From Campylobacter sp. CN_NE2 (GTDB lineage: Bacteria > Campylobacterota > Campylobacteria > Campylobacterales > Campylobacteraceae): a DNA stretch of 64,000 nucleotides. The translations under genes and the position numbers were made by a program. The stretch covers positions 1,472,822 through 1,536,821 of the forward strand of contig NZ_CP115608.1 in assembly GCF_027797465.1 (NCBI RefSeq), read 5' to 3'. Position 1 is the stretch's first letter; each line of letters opens with the position of its first letter. The notes beneath the pieces are model-generated. The model made no database searches, was not told the origin of the DNA, and saw nothing but the letters and a program-made list of their open reading frames with translations. Of this stretch, positions 10,606 through 18,744 are shown one piece after another.

Positions 10606-10995
10606 ATGGCAACAGTTTATGCAACAGGAAAAAGAAAATCAGCCGTAGCTAAGGTTTGGGTAAAACCAGGAAGCGGTAAAATCGTCGTAAATGGTATGGA
10701 TTTAAATACTTGGCTTGGCGGACACGAAGCTATCAAACTAAAAGTTGTTCAACCACTTTTAGTTACAAAACAAGAAACTTCAATGGATGTAACAGCGCAA
10801 ACATTGGGTGGTGGTTACTCAGCACAAGCAGAGGCGTTAAGGCACGGAATTTCAAGAGCATTGGCTGCTATGGATAAAGATTTTAGAGCTTTATTAAAAC
10901 CAAAAGGTTTGCTAACTCGCGATTCTCGTGTAGTAGAAAGAAAGAAATTTGGAAAAAGAAAGGCAAGAAGAAGCCCGCAATTTTCAAAAAGATAA
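10606..10995 (+). CDS. rpsI: 30S ribosomal protein S9
   Basis: 129 residues. Starts [14 protein letters not shown] and ends in the conserved basic tail ending KR that reaches the P-site tRNA, with RRSPQFSKR as the last residues. Contains the [21 protein letters not shown] segment in two overlapping parts of the tail. A strong terminator at 11003 follows the stop. Confidence 0.99.
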   Translation: MATVYATGKRKSAVAKVWVKPGSGKIVVNGMDLNTWLGGHEAIKLKVVQPLLVTKQETSMDVTAQTLGGGYSAQAEALRHGISRALAAMDKDFRALLKPKGLLTRDSRVVERKKFGKRKARRSPQFSKR

Positions 10996-11002
10996 TATTT
11001 TA

Positions 11003-11028
11003 TTTCCCGCATTTTTGCGGGAAATTTT
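11003..11028 (+). terminator. Terminator after rpsI
   Basis: A 9-bp stem TTTCCCGCA (11003-11011) / TGCGGGAAA (11016-11024) with loop TTTT is followed by TTTTAT, 8 bases after the rpsI stop. Confidence 0.85.
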
Positions 11029-11093
11029 ATCAATGATTTTTTTCAAGCAAATATTAAAGTTTATTTGTTTAAAAAAGATTTTAATTTTTGTGA

Positions 11094-11099
11094 TAAAAT
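11094..11099 (+). promoter_or_regulatory. Predicted cadF -10 element
   Basis: TAAAAT in GTGATAAAATTG, 33 bases before the ATG at 11132 and after the rpsI terminator, so the outer membrane protein is transcribed on its own. Confidence 0.55.
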
Positions 11100-11131
11100 T
11101 GAGAAATAAGTTTTTTTTGAAAGGATGTTTA

Positions 11132-12124
11132 ATGAAAAAAGTTTTACTTGCATTAAGCTTATGTGCTTCAACTGCTCTTATGGCAAATGAAGCAAATTAT
11201 GGTTGGGAAATTAGCCCTACAATCGGTGGAAGTATGCATGAAGGCAACATGGACCTTGATCAAGCTTTCCTTTTTGGTTTGAGAATTGCTAAGAATTTAG
11301 AAAATTCTTTTATTGATCAAATCGAACTTGGTTATGACCGCTCAAACGGCATTGGTTTAGATGAAGCTACAAGCACCGTTGAACCAGATGCAGATTATTA
11401 TTTTGCAAATGTTGTAAAAAACATTGTAAATTTCACTGATAATTTGAAACTTTATGGCTTACTAGGTCTTGGTTATATGGATTATAACGCAAAAGTTTCA
11501 AATGAAGATTATGATAGCGGTTTTGGCCAATATGGTCTAGGTCTAAAATACTACTGGACAGACAATTTTGCAACAAAACTTGAAGCAAGAGATGCTATCA
11601 GATTTAATGATGGCAACCATATCTTGTTCTACACACTTGGCTTTGCTGCTGATTTCGGTAAAAGATATGCAGACGCCACTCCTGCTGGTTGCGCAGATGA
11701 AGATAATGATGGTGTATGCGATAATGTAGATAGATGTCCTGGTACACCTGCTGGTGTAGTTGTAGATGAATACGGCTGCGAAAAAGTTATTAGATTAAAT
11801 CTAGGTGTAAATTTTGCAACAGATAGCGCAAAAATCAGCCCAGAATATATGGAAGAAATTAAAACAGTTGCTAACTTCATGGGAGATAATCCTGATTATT
11901 CAGTTATCCTAGAAGGACACACTGATAGCACAGGTTCAGCTGCTTACAACCAAAAACTATCAGAAAAAAGAGCTGCTGCTGTTGCTGGTGCGCTTCAAAA
12001 TTTCGGCGTTGATGCTGCTAAAATTTCTAGCGTAGGTTACGGCGAAACTCAACCAATCGCAACAAACGCTACAAAAGAAGGTCGCGCTCAAAATAGACGC
12101 GTTGATGCAAGATTTAGACGATAA
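11132..12124 (+). CDS. cadF: CadF-like OmpA-family outer membrane protein
   Basis: 330 residues from the ATG at 11132, chosen because it has AAAGGATG upstream and starts a clean signal peptide (MKKVLLALSLCASTALMA, likely cut before N19). An N-terminal beta-barrel of about 170 residues is followed by a TSP3-like acidic repeat (DEDNDGVCDNVDRCPGTPAG) and a C-terminal OmpA peptidoglycan-binding domain (LEGHTDSTGSAAYNQKLSEK). Position beside rpsI-rplM-addA matches cadF (Cj1478c) of C. jejuni, a fibronectin-binding adhesin. The FRLS fibronectin motif of C. jejuni CadF is not kept: the aligned segment reads Y140-Y141-W142-T143. The structural role is secure; adhesin activity is not. Confidence 0.85.
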   Translation: MKKVLLALSLCASTALMANEANYGWEISPTIGGSMHEGNMDLDQAFLFGLRIAKNLENSFIDQIELGYDRSNGIGLDEATSTVEPDADYYFANVVKNIVNFTDNLKLYGLLGLGYMDYNAKVSNEDYDSGFGQYGLGLKYYWTDNFATKLEARDAIRFNDGNHILFYTLGFAADFGKRYADATPAGCADEDNDGVCDNVDRCPGTPAGVVVDEYGCEKVIRLNLGVNFATDSAKISPEYMEEIKTVANFMGDNPDYSVILEGHTDSTGSAAYNQKLSEKRAAAVAGALQNFGVDAAKISSVGYGETQPIATNATKEGRAQNRRVDARFRR

Positions 12125-12146
12125 TTCTTGTTTTGATAAATTCTTG

Positions 12147-12178
12147 GGCGGGGCTTTTTAGCTCCGCCTTTTTTTTTT
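12147..12178 (+). terminator. Strong terminator after cadF
   Basis: A 9-bp GC-rich stem GGCGGGGCT (12147-12155) / AGCTCCGCC (12160-12168), with one G-U pair and loop TTTT, is followed by ten T. It ends 9 bases before the start of the next gene. Confidence 0.93.
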
Positions 12179-12187
12179 ATTCCCAAA

Positions 12188-12829
12188 ATGAAACCAACGA
12201 TTTTATTTGATCTAGACGGAACTTTGATAGATTCTACTTCTGCGATTTTAGCAGGGTTTTATCATGCTTTTGATAAATTTGATTTTGTCAAACCAAAATA
12301 CGAAGCCATAACTTCACAAATCGGTTATCCGCTTGATATAATGTTTACGAATTTGGGCGTTAAAAATGAGTTTATCGATGAATTTGTAAAAGCCTACAAA
12401 GAAAAATATTTGCAAATTTATTTAAATCAAACGACCTTGTTGGACACTGCTTACGAAGCGGTCAAATTTGCAAATGAATTTGCAGATCTTGGCGTGGTTA
12501 CAACCAAAACTTCAAAATTTTCTCACATTTTGCTTGAACACTTGGGAATTTATAGGTTTTTCAAAACCATTATTGGCAAGGAAGACACGATAAATTTAAA
12601 ACCACATCCAGAGCCTATTTTAAATGCTTTAAACAAAATGCAAAAATCTAACCAAAATGCTTTTATGGTGGGTGATACCAAGCTAGATGCAATCGCAGCA
12701 AAAAGTGCGGGTATAAAAAGTATCGGTTTGCTTTGTGGATACGGAAGTCAAAACGAGCTTGAAAAACATTGCGATTTTGTTTGCAAAAATCCCTTAGAAG
12801 CACTGAATTTGATAAAAAATTTGTTTTAA
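12188..12829 (+). CDS. HAD-superfamily hydrolase, phosphoglycolate phosphatase-like
   Basis: 213 residues. HAD motif I is at the extreme N-terminus (ILFDLDGTLIDST, D9 and D11 predicted nucleophile and acid/base), motif II-like VVTTKT, and motif IV MVGDTKLDAIAAKSAG. The helical cap fits Gph/PGMB-type small-molecule phosphatases; the substrate cannot be told. The ATG lies only 9 bases after the cadF terminator T-tract, has no obvious RBS, and no upstream in-frame start exists. The gene next to cadF in C. jejuni (Cj1477c, as I recall) is also a HAD hydrolase. Confidence 0.88.
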   Translation: MKPTILFDLDGTLIDSTSAILAGFYHAFDKFDFVKPKYEAITSQIGYPLDIMFTNLGVKNEFIDEFVKAYKEKYLQIYLNQTTLLDTAYEAVKFANEFADLGVVTTKTSKFSHILLEHLGIYRFFKTIIGKEDTINLKPHPEPILNALNKMQKSNQNAFMVGDTKLDAIAAKSAGIKSIGLLCGYGSQNELEKHCDFVCKNPLEALNLIKNLF

Positions 12830-12880
12830 ATTTTTATATCGATAAAAAAGTTTTTATACGAGAAATTTACGATAAGTTGC

Positions 12881-12886
12881 TATAAT
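12881..12886 (+). promoter_or_regulatory. Predicted fabG -10 element
   Basis: TATAAT in GTTGCTATAATACG, 30 bases before the fabG ATG. Confidence 0.7.
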
Positions 12887-12915
12887 ACGAAAAAATTTTC
12901 AAACAAAGGTAAAAT

Positions 12916-13659
12916 ATGAAATTTAGTGGAAAAAATGTTTTAATAACAGGTGCAAGTCGTGGAATAGGCGCAGGAATCGCAAAAAATTTAGCAAATTTAG
13001 GGCTTAAAGTTTGGATAAATTATCGCTCAAAACCCGAAATCGCAGACGCCCTAAAAAATGAAATCGAAAAGAGTGGCGGGAAAGCAGCGGTTATCAAATT
13101 TGACGCGACAAATGAAGAAGAATTTGCAAATGCAATAAATTTAATCATAGAAAGCGATGGCGAATTAAGCTATCTTGTAAATAACGCTGGAATTACAAAC
13201 GATAAACTGGCACTTCGTATGAAACTAGAAGATTTTACTAGCGTAATCGAAGCAAATTTAACTTCTGCTTTCATCGGCTCACGCGAAGCTTTGAAAGTGA
13301 TGAGCAAAAAACGCTTTGGTTCGGTTGTAAATATTGCTTCAATAGTCGGCGAAATGGGAAATGCCGGTCAGGTAAATTATAGTGCAAGCAAAGGCGGAAT
13401 GATAGCGATGAGCAAAAGTTTTGCCAAAGAAGGCGCTAGTAGAAGTGTGCGATTTAACTGCGTAACACCGGGATTTATCGCTACTGATATGACGGATGCT
13501 TTGAGCGATGAGGTACGAAAAAGTTATGAAGATAATATTCCGTTAAAAAGATTTGGTAGTACCGAAGACATCGCAAATGCCGTTGCGTTTTTATTAAGCG
13601 ATAACGCTAGTTACATTACGGGCGAAGTTTTAAAAGTCAATGGCGGACTTTATATGTAG
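12916..13659 (+). CDS. fabG: 3-oxoacyl-[ACP] reductase FabG
   Basis: 247 residues. NADPH-dependent reductase of the type II fatty acid elongation cycle. The cofactor motif TGASRGIGAGIA is near residue 10, NNAGIT near 90, the catalytic triad lies around NIASIVGEMG and YSASKGG, and the SDR tail reads DNASYITGEVLKVNGG. Followed by acpP, fabF and accA in the same direction, a compact fatty acid synthesis cluster. Confidence 0.96.
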   Translation: MKFSGKNVLITGASRGIGAGIAKNLANLGLKVWINYRSKPEIADALKNEIEKSGGKAAVIKFDATNEEEFANAINLIIESDGELSYLVNNAGITNDKLALRMKLEDFTSVIEANLTSAFIGSREALKVMSKKRFGSVVNIASIVGEMGNAGQVNYSASKGGMIAMSKSFAKEGASRSVRFNCVTPGFIATDMTDALSDEVRKSYEDNIPLKRFGSTEDIANAVAFLLSDNASYITGEVLKVNGGLYM

Positions 13660-13683
13660 GTTTTTGTAAATTTTAAGGATAAA

Positions 13684-13689
13684 TATTAT
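13684..13689 (+). promoter_or_regulatory. Possible acpP -10 element
   Basis: TATTAT in AAATATTATAGAATT, 37 bases before acpP. A separate acpP promoter would fit its high expression. Weak match. Confidence 0.35.
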
Positions 13690-13725
13690 AGAATTGAAAG
13701 TTAATTTTTTAAAAGGAGCTTTAAA

Positions 13726-13959
13726 ATGGCAGTATTTGAAGATGTAAGAGATGTAGTTGTTGATCAACTTAGCGTTTCAGCTGACGCTGTTAAATTAGAA
13801 TCTAAAATCATCGAAGATTTGGGTGCTGATTCTCTTGATGTAGTTGAGCTAGTAATGGCTTTGGAAGAAAAATTCGGTATCGAAATTCCTGATAGCGAAG
13901 CAGAAAAATTGCTAAGCATTCAAGATGTTGTTACATTTGTTGAAAATTTAAACAAATAA
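13726..13959 (+). CDS. acpP: Acyl carrier protein
   Basis: 77 residues, strongly acidic. The phosphopantetheine attachment site is S36 in [12 protein letters not shown]. Strong RBS AAAGGAG. Carries acyl chains for FabG, FabF and FabH, all encoded in this window. Confidence 0.99.
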   Translation: MAVFEDVRDVVVDQLSVSADAVKLESKIIEDLGADSLDVVELVMALEEKFGIEIPDSEAEKLLSIQDVVTFVENLNK

Positions 13960-13973
13960 TTAAAGGAATAGTT

Positions 13974-15191
13974 TTGAAGCGAGTGGTGGTAACCGGCGTC
14001 GGTATGATAACTTCTGTCGGCTCTGACGCACAAAGCAGTTTTAAAAATATTTGCGAAGGTAAAACGGGAGTTTGCAAGATAACTCATTTTGATCCGAGCG
14101 AATTTTCAGCTCAAATCGCAGCCGAGATTAAAGATTTCGATCCGACTAGTGTCGTTGAAGACGGCAAAGAAGTCAAAAAAATGGATAGATTTATCCAGCT
14201 TGGCTTAAAAGCTGCTAAGGACGCTATGGCTGATGCGAATTTTAAAGATGGCGAATTTGATAATGACGAATTTGGCGTAAGTTCTGCTGCGGGTATCGGC
14301 GGACTTCCGAACATTGAGATAAATTCAAATGTCTGTTTGGAGCGTGGGCCAAGACGCATAAGTCCGTTTTTTATACCATCGGCACTTGTAAATATGCTAG
14401 GCGGATTTGTATCGATTTATCATAAGCTAAAAGGTCCAAATTTAGCTAGTGTTACTGCATGTGCAGCTTCAACTCACGCTATTTGCGAAGCCGCAAAATC
14501 AATTATGATTGGTGAAGCTAAAAAAATGCTAGTTGTCGGCGCAGAAGCAGCCATTTGCCCTGTGGGAATCGGCGGTTTTGCGGCGATGAAAGCACTTTCA
14601 ACACGAAATGACGATCCGCAGCACGCTTCGCGCCCGTTTGACGGGGAGCGAGACGGCTTTGTTATGGGTGAAGGCGCAGCGGCACTTGTTTTAGAAACTT
14701 ACGAAGATGCCGTCGCAAGGGGAGCTAAAATTTACGGCGAGTTAATCGGTTTTGGCGAGAGCGGAGACGCATATCATATGACTTCTCCAACACTTGATGG
14801 TCCATACAGAGCGATGAAAAAAGCTTATGAAATGGCAGGAAAACCAAAAATTGATTATGTAAATGCGCACGGAACTTCGACTTCGGCAAATGATAAAAAC
14901 GAAACAGCGGCTCTAAAAGAGCTTTTTGGTAGCTCTGTTCCGCCTGTAAGCTCAACAAAAGGGCAAACAGGGCATTGTCTTGGTGCAGCAGGTGCGATAG
15001 AAGCGGTTGTTAGCCTACTTGCTATGCAAGAAGGAATTTTACCTCCAACCATAAATCAAATTTCAAAAGATAGCGAGTGCGATTTGGATTATATCCCAAA
15101 TGTCGCCAGAAAAGCCACTGTCGATGTCGTTATGAGTAACTCATTTGGGTTTGGCGGCACGAACGGCTCTGTAATTTTTAAAAGGGTTTAA
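13974..15191 (+). CDS. fabF: 3-oxoacyl-[ACP] synthase II FabF
   Basis: 405 residues. Elongating condensing enzyme. Nucleophile C163 in TACAAST; the two catalytic histidines lie in NAHGTST and [12 protein letters not shown]; the C-terminal loop reads [11 protein letters not shown]. The start is TTG at 13974 with AAAGGAA upstream, 14 bases after acp[16 protein letters not shown] begins directly after it, as in other FabF proteins. Confidence 0.97.
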   Translation: MKRVVVTGVGMITSVGSDAQSSFKNICEGKTGVCKITHFDPSEFSAQIAAEIKDFDPTSVVEDGKEVKKMDRFIQLGLKAAKDAMADANFKDGEFDNDEFGVSSAAGIGGLPNIEINSNVCLERGPRRISPFFIPSALVNMLGGFVSIYHKLKGPNLASVTACAASTHAICEAAKSIMIGEAKKMLVVGAEAAICPVGIGGFAAMKALSTRNDDPQHASRPFDGERDGFVMGEGAAALVLETYEDAVARGAKIYGELIGFGESGDAYHMTSPTLDGPYRAMKKAYEMAGKPKIDYVNAHGTSTSANDKNETAALKELFGSSVPPVSSTKGQTGHCLGAAGAIEAVVSLLAMQEGILPPTINQISKDSECDLDYIPNVARKATVDVVMSNSFGFGGTNGSVIFKRV

Positions 15192-15193
15192 AA

Positions 15194-16129
15194 ATGGCTA
15201 GTTATTTGGATTTCGAGAAGTCTATAAAACAGATTGATGATGACATTACAAGTGCCAAGATTAAAGGCGATGAAGATGCCGTTAAAATTTTAAAGGCAAA
15301 TCTCGAAAAAGAAATAACAAAAGTCTATAAAAATTTAAACGAATACCAACGATTACAGCTTGCAAGACACCCTGATCGCCCTTATGCGCTTGATTATGTT
15401 AGGGCGTTACTGAAAGATTATTACGAAATTCACGGGGATCGCGCTTTTAGAGATGATCCGTCGATTGTCTGTTTTATCGGTATGATAGGCGATAAAAAAT
15501 TTGTAGTAATCGCCGAACAAAAGGGCAGGGGAACTAAATACAAACTAATTCGAAATTTCGGTATGCCTCACCCAGAAGGGTATCGCAAGGCACTAAGAGT
15601 GGCTAAAATGGCTGAGAAATTTGGTTTGCCTATTTTGTTTTTGATCGACACTCCGGGGGCGTATCCGGGAATCGGAGCAGAAGAGAGAGGACAAAGCGAA
15701 GCCATAGCACGAAATTTATGCGATTTAAGCGATTTAAAAACTCCTACTATCGCCGTTGTTATCGGCGAAGGCGGAAGCGGCGGGGCTTTGGCTATCGGCG
15801 TTGCCGATCGTTTAGCAATGCTACAAAATTCGGTTTTTTCTGTTATTTCACCGGAAGGCTGTGCTGCTATTTTGTGGAACGATCCGGCTAAAAGCGAAGC
15901 TGCCACAAAGGCACTTAAAATCACGGCAGAAGAGCTTAAAAATCTAAATTTGATAGACGCAGTTATCGCTGAACCGAAAAACGGCGCACACAGAGATAAA
16001 GCAGGAGCCGCAAAAGCTCTTGGGGATTATGTTTTAAATGAGCTTAAAGAATTAGAGCTTCTCTCGCCTGAACAGCTTGTAGCAAAAAGACAAGAAAAAA
16101 TCTTAAATTTAGGCGCTTTTAAAGAGTAG
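15194..16129 (+). CDS. accA: Acetyl-CoA carboxylase carboxyltransferase subunit alpha
   Basis: 311 residues, usual AccA length. Typical segments are [47 protein letters not shown] and [16 protein letters not shown]. Transfers carboxyl from carboxybiotin to acetyl-CoA to give malonyl-CoA. Starts 2 bases after fabF, so co-transcribed. The partner accD is not in the window. Confidence 0.97.
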   Translation: MASYLDFEKSIKQIDDDITSAKIKGDEDAVKILKANLEKEITKVYKNLNEYQRLQLARHPDRPYALDYVRALLKDYYEIHGDRAFRDDPSIVCFIGMIGDKKFVVIAEQKGRGTKYKLIRNFGMPHPEGYRKALRVAKMAEKFGLPILFLIDTPGAYPGIGAEERGQSEAIARNLCDLSDLKTPTIAVVIGEGGSGGALAIGVADRLAMLQNSVFSVISPEGCAAILWNDPAKSEAATKALKITAEELKNLNLIDAVIAEPKNGAHRDKAGAAKALGDYVLNELKELELLSPEQLVAKRQEKILNLGAFKE

Positions 16130-16274
16130 TTTTATAAATTACTCAAAATTCTTTTTATTAAATTTATTGCAAATTTATATTCAAAAATCATCTTAAATTT
16201 TATAAATTCCGATTATTTACGCACAAATTTATCGTATTAAGCTTAAATTTAGCAAATTTTAATAGGGTGGGGGC

Positions 16275-16280
16275 TATAAT
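16275..16280 (+). promoter_or_regulatory. Predicted -10 element of the lipoprotein gene
   Basis: TATAAT in GGGGGCTATAATTC, 23 bases before the ATG. The G-rich run just before it is unusual for this AT-rich sequence. Confidence 0.65.
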
Positions 16281-16303
16281 TCATTACTTACTAAGGAGTT
16301 TTT

Positions 16304-16765
16304 ATGAAAAAATTACTTTTAGCGTTTTTTGCTATGTTTTTCTTAATCGGTTGTGGCGATGATGTCGAAGCTACTAGCAAAGATACTAACGAAGATAGTG
16401 TTCGGGAAAAAACAGAACTCGAAGCGACGGCTGTTTGGAACGCAGATAGGTTTAGACATACTTTAAATGAAATTAGATCTTATTATATGGCTGGACTTCG
16501 TTTAGAATTTGGAACTTTAGAATCTATGACATCAAATCATAACAATTTTGAAGATAGTGCATTAAAGGAAAAAATCAAAGTAGGTAAACCTATCAAATTT
16601 CTCGTAGGAGAAGAGAAGTGTGCCGAGATGACTGTGAAACAAAAAGGAAACGAATATTTTTTTATAACAGAAGATATAAATAAGAAAAAAGAAATTTGCA
16701 AAGTGTTTCATAATCTAGATTGGTATAAAGACAAAAAAATCTTTCCGATAGGGTATGTAAAATAA
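16304..16765 (+). CDS. Small predicted lipoprotein of unknown function
   Basis: 153 residues. A signal peptide with lipobox LIGC (lipidated C17) is followed by an acidic linker and a compact domain containing two further cysteines (EEKCAE and KKEICKVF) that could pair in the periplasm. RBS AAGGAG. I do not recognise the family. It is monocistronic: its own promoter lies upstream and a bidirectional terminator separates it from rho. Confidence 0.8.
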   Translation: MKKLLLAFFAMFFLIGCGDDVEATSKDTNEDSVREKTELEATAVWNADRFRHTLNEIRSYYMAGLRLEFGTLESMTSNHNNFEDSALKEKIKVGKPIKFLVGEEKCAEMTVKQKGNEYFFITEDINKKKEICKVFHNLDWYKDKKIFPIGYVK

Positions 16766-16772
16766 AAATTAA

Positions 16773-16806
16773 AATTTTGCTTTTGCGTGAAAGCAAAAGC
16801 AAAATT
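16773..16806. terminator. Bidirectional terminator between lipoprotein gene and rho
   Basis: A 14-bp perfect stem AATTTTGCTTTTGC (16773-16786) / GCAAAAGCAAAATT (16793-16806) has a 6-base loop. A/T runs on both sides let it act in both directions. Confidence 0.8.
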
Positions 16807-16809
16807 AAT

Positions 16810-18132
16810 CTACTCGTTCATAATCGATAAAAGTTCTTCGTTGTTTTTAGTTTTTAGCATTTTTGCGTATAAAAATTTAAGCGCCTCGATGTCGTCCATA
16901 GTCGAAATCGCCGAGCGAATCGCCCAAATTTTTTGCAAATCAACAGGATTTTGAAGCAACTCTTCTTTTCTTGTGCCTGATTTTATGATATTTATCGCAG
17001 GGTAAATTCGGCGATCTGAGATATTTCTATCCAAAATCATTTCGCTATTTCCCGTGCCTTTAAATTCTTCAAAAATAACATCGTCCATGCGAGAGCCGGT
17101 TTCTATCAAGGCAGTTGCGATAATAGTTAAACTTCCGCCAAATTCGATATTTCGTGCAGCACCAAAAAAGCGTTTTGGTTTGTGAAGTGCGTTTGCATCA
17201 ACGCCACCACTTAGCACTTTTCCGCTACTTGGGGCAACGGTGTTATAAGCTCGTGCTAAACGAGTAATACTATCAAGCAAAATAACGACATCTTTGCCCA
17301 TTTCGACGGCGCGTTTTGCCTTTTCGATGACGAGTTCTGCTACGCGAACATGGTTAAACGCGGGTAAATCAAAGGTCGAACTAAAAACTTCGCCTTTAAC
17401 GCTTCGTTGCATGTCGGTTACTTCTTCTGGGCGCTCATCGACGAGTAGCACCATAAGCTCGACTTCTGGGTGGTTTTTTGAAATGCCGTTAGCAAGCTCT
17501 TTCATAAGCTCAGTTTTTCCGGTTCGTGGCGGAGCTGTGATAAGCGCTCTTTGACCTTTTCCGATAGGCGTAAATAAATCCAAAACTCTCCCCGTTAGCT
17601 TCATCGGATCGTATTCGAGTTTTAGTTTTTCAGTCGGGAAAAGCGGGGTAAGGTTGTCAAAAAGCGGTCGTTCTTTGGCTTCGTTGATTGATTTATAATT
17701 TATCGCTTCGATTTTTAAAAGCGCGTAGTATTTTTCCTGCTCTTTTGGCTCACGCACCTGACCTGTTACTATATCGCCCACGCGAAGTGCGAATTTGCGA
17801 ATTTGCGACAGACTTACATAGGCGTCATTTACACTATCTGTGAGATTTGAATCAATCCCTCTTAAAAAACCGTATCCTTCGTTTGTAACTTCGAGAATTC
17901 CTGTAAATAGGACAAAACCGCCTTGTTTCGTCTGCATTTTTAAAATTTCAAAAACCAAATCTTGGCGACGAAATTCACGCGGATTTTCAATGCCGAGCTC
18001 TTCGGCGATTTTAACTAAATTATCAAGATCAAGCGATCTTAGTTCTTCGATTTGATAGCCATCGACCGGTATATGCGTTCTAGCGTGTTGTTTTTTGCTA
18101 GGAGCAACATTATTTGTATTTGTGTTTTCCAT
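16810..18132 (-). CDS. rho: Transcription termination factor Rho
   Basis: 440 residues. Rho N-terminal and cold-shock-like RNA-binding domains ([33 protein letters not shown]) precede the RecA-like ATPase with Walker [14 protein letters not shown] near residue 200, [14 protein letters not shown] and the Q/R-loop region. Hexameric RNA helicase that ends transcription. The neighbouring ccoI and ccoS match the rho neighbourhood in C. jejuni (Cj1154c-Cj1156, from memory). Confidence 0.98.
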   Translation of the reverse strand: MENTNTNNVAPSKKQHARTHIPVDGYQIEELRSLDLDNLVKIAEELGIENPREFRRQDLVFEILKMQTKQGGFVLFTGILEVTNEGYGFLRGIDSNLTDSVNDAYVSLSQIRKFALRVGDIVTGQVREPKEQEKYYALLKIEAINYKSINEAKERPLFDNLTPLFPTEKLKLEYDPMKLTGRVLDLFTPIGKGQRALITAPPRTGKTELMKELANGISKNHPEVELMVLLVDERPEEVTDMQRSVKGEVFSSTFDLPAFNHVRVAELVIEKAKRAVEMGKDVVILLDSITRLARAYNTVAPSSGKVLSGGVDANALHKPKRFFGAARNIEFGGSLTIIATALIETGSRMDDVIFEEFKGTGNSEMILDRNISDRRIYPAINIIKSGTRKEELLQNPVDLQKIWAIRSAISTMDDIEALKFLYAKMLKTKNNEELLSIMNE

Positions 18133-18232
18133 TTTTCCTCTTCATAAATTTAGAAAATGTGGGATTGTAAGTTTCAAATGAGTTTTGAAGTTTTGATTTT
18201 AGTAAAATTTAGCTTTTTTGTCAATAAATTTA

Positions 18233-18616
18233 TTAAATTACCAGCACGAAAAATACAGCCGAACAGGCAAGTGCGATAAAAATTCTTTGCATTTTTGTAA
18301 ATTTAAAATTCATATCAAGCATTTGATTTATTTCGCTATTTTCGTCATTTGAAAATGAATTTTTGATAAAAATTAGCTTAGTTAGCAGGTCTAAAATATA
18401 AAACGCATAAAGCACAAAAAGTGCATAAATTCCAAAATAAAAAATGCAAAAAGTTAAAAATAAAAAATTAAACTGCGTCGCAAAAAACAGAAACGGACTT
18501 TTTTGATACCTTGCGATATATGAATTTACAAGGCTTTTGAAGTCGGTTTGCGGATTTAAAGCGATGTCGCAAAACTCGAAAAAAATAAAAATCAAAGTTA
18601 AAATAAAAGCGTTCAT
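18233..18616 (-). CDS. Small inner membrane protein of unknown function
   Basis: 127 residues with an N-terminal hydrophobic segment, two central helices (around residues 45-85) and a C-terminal helix (about 108-127), so probably four membrane spans. No family recognised. RBS is not strong. It lies between rho and the divergent ccoI. The regular hydrophobic pattern supports a real gene. Confidence 0.6.
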   Translation of the reverse strand: MNAFILTLIFIFFEFCDIALNPQTDFKSLVNSYIARYQKSPFLFFATQFNFLFLTFCIFYFGIYALFVLYAFYILDLLTKLIFIKNSFSNDENSEINQMLDMNFKFTKMQRIFIALACSAVFFVLVI

Positions 18617-18696
18617 TTTGTGATGATAGCAAATTTGTGATTAAAATTTGCAAATTTAAAACAGCCAAAATAAGCAAATTTGTAGGAAATTTTTGC

Positions 18697-18702
18697 CATA
18701 AT
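18697..18702 (+). promoter_or_regulatory. Possible ccoI -10 element
   Basis: CATAAT in TTTTGCCATAATTTC, 42 bases before the ccoI ATG. Confidence 0.4.
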
Positions 18703-18744
18703 TTCGTTTAAATTTGAAATTAAAATGTAATAAAAAAGAGAAAA

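Noticed and set aside
10949..11131. N-terminal extension of the CadF-like frame into the end of rpsI
   Set aside because: The frame is open by chance, crosses the rpsI terminator and lacks an RBS. The ATG at 11132 has an RBS and starts a signal peptide.
14111..15052. Long antisense frames inside fabF
   Set aside because: The sense strand encodes full-length FabF with all catalytic residues; the antisense frames are by-products of its codon use.
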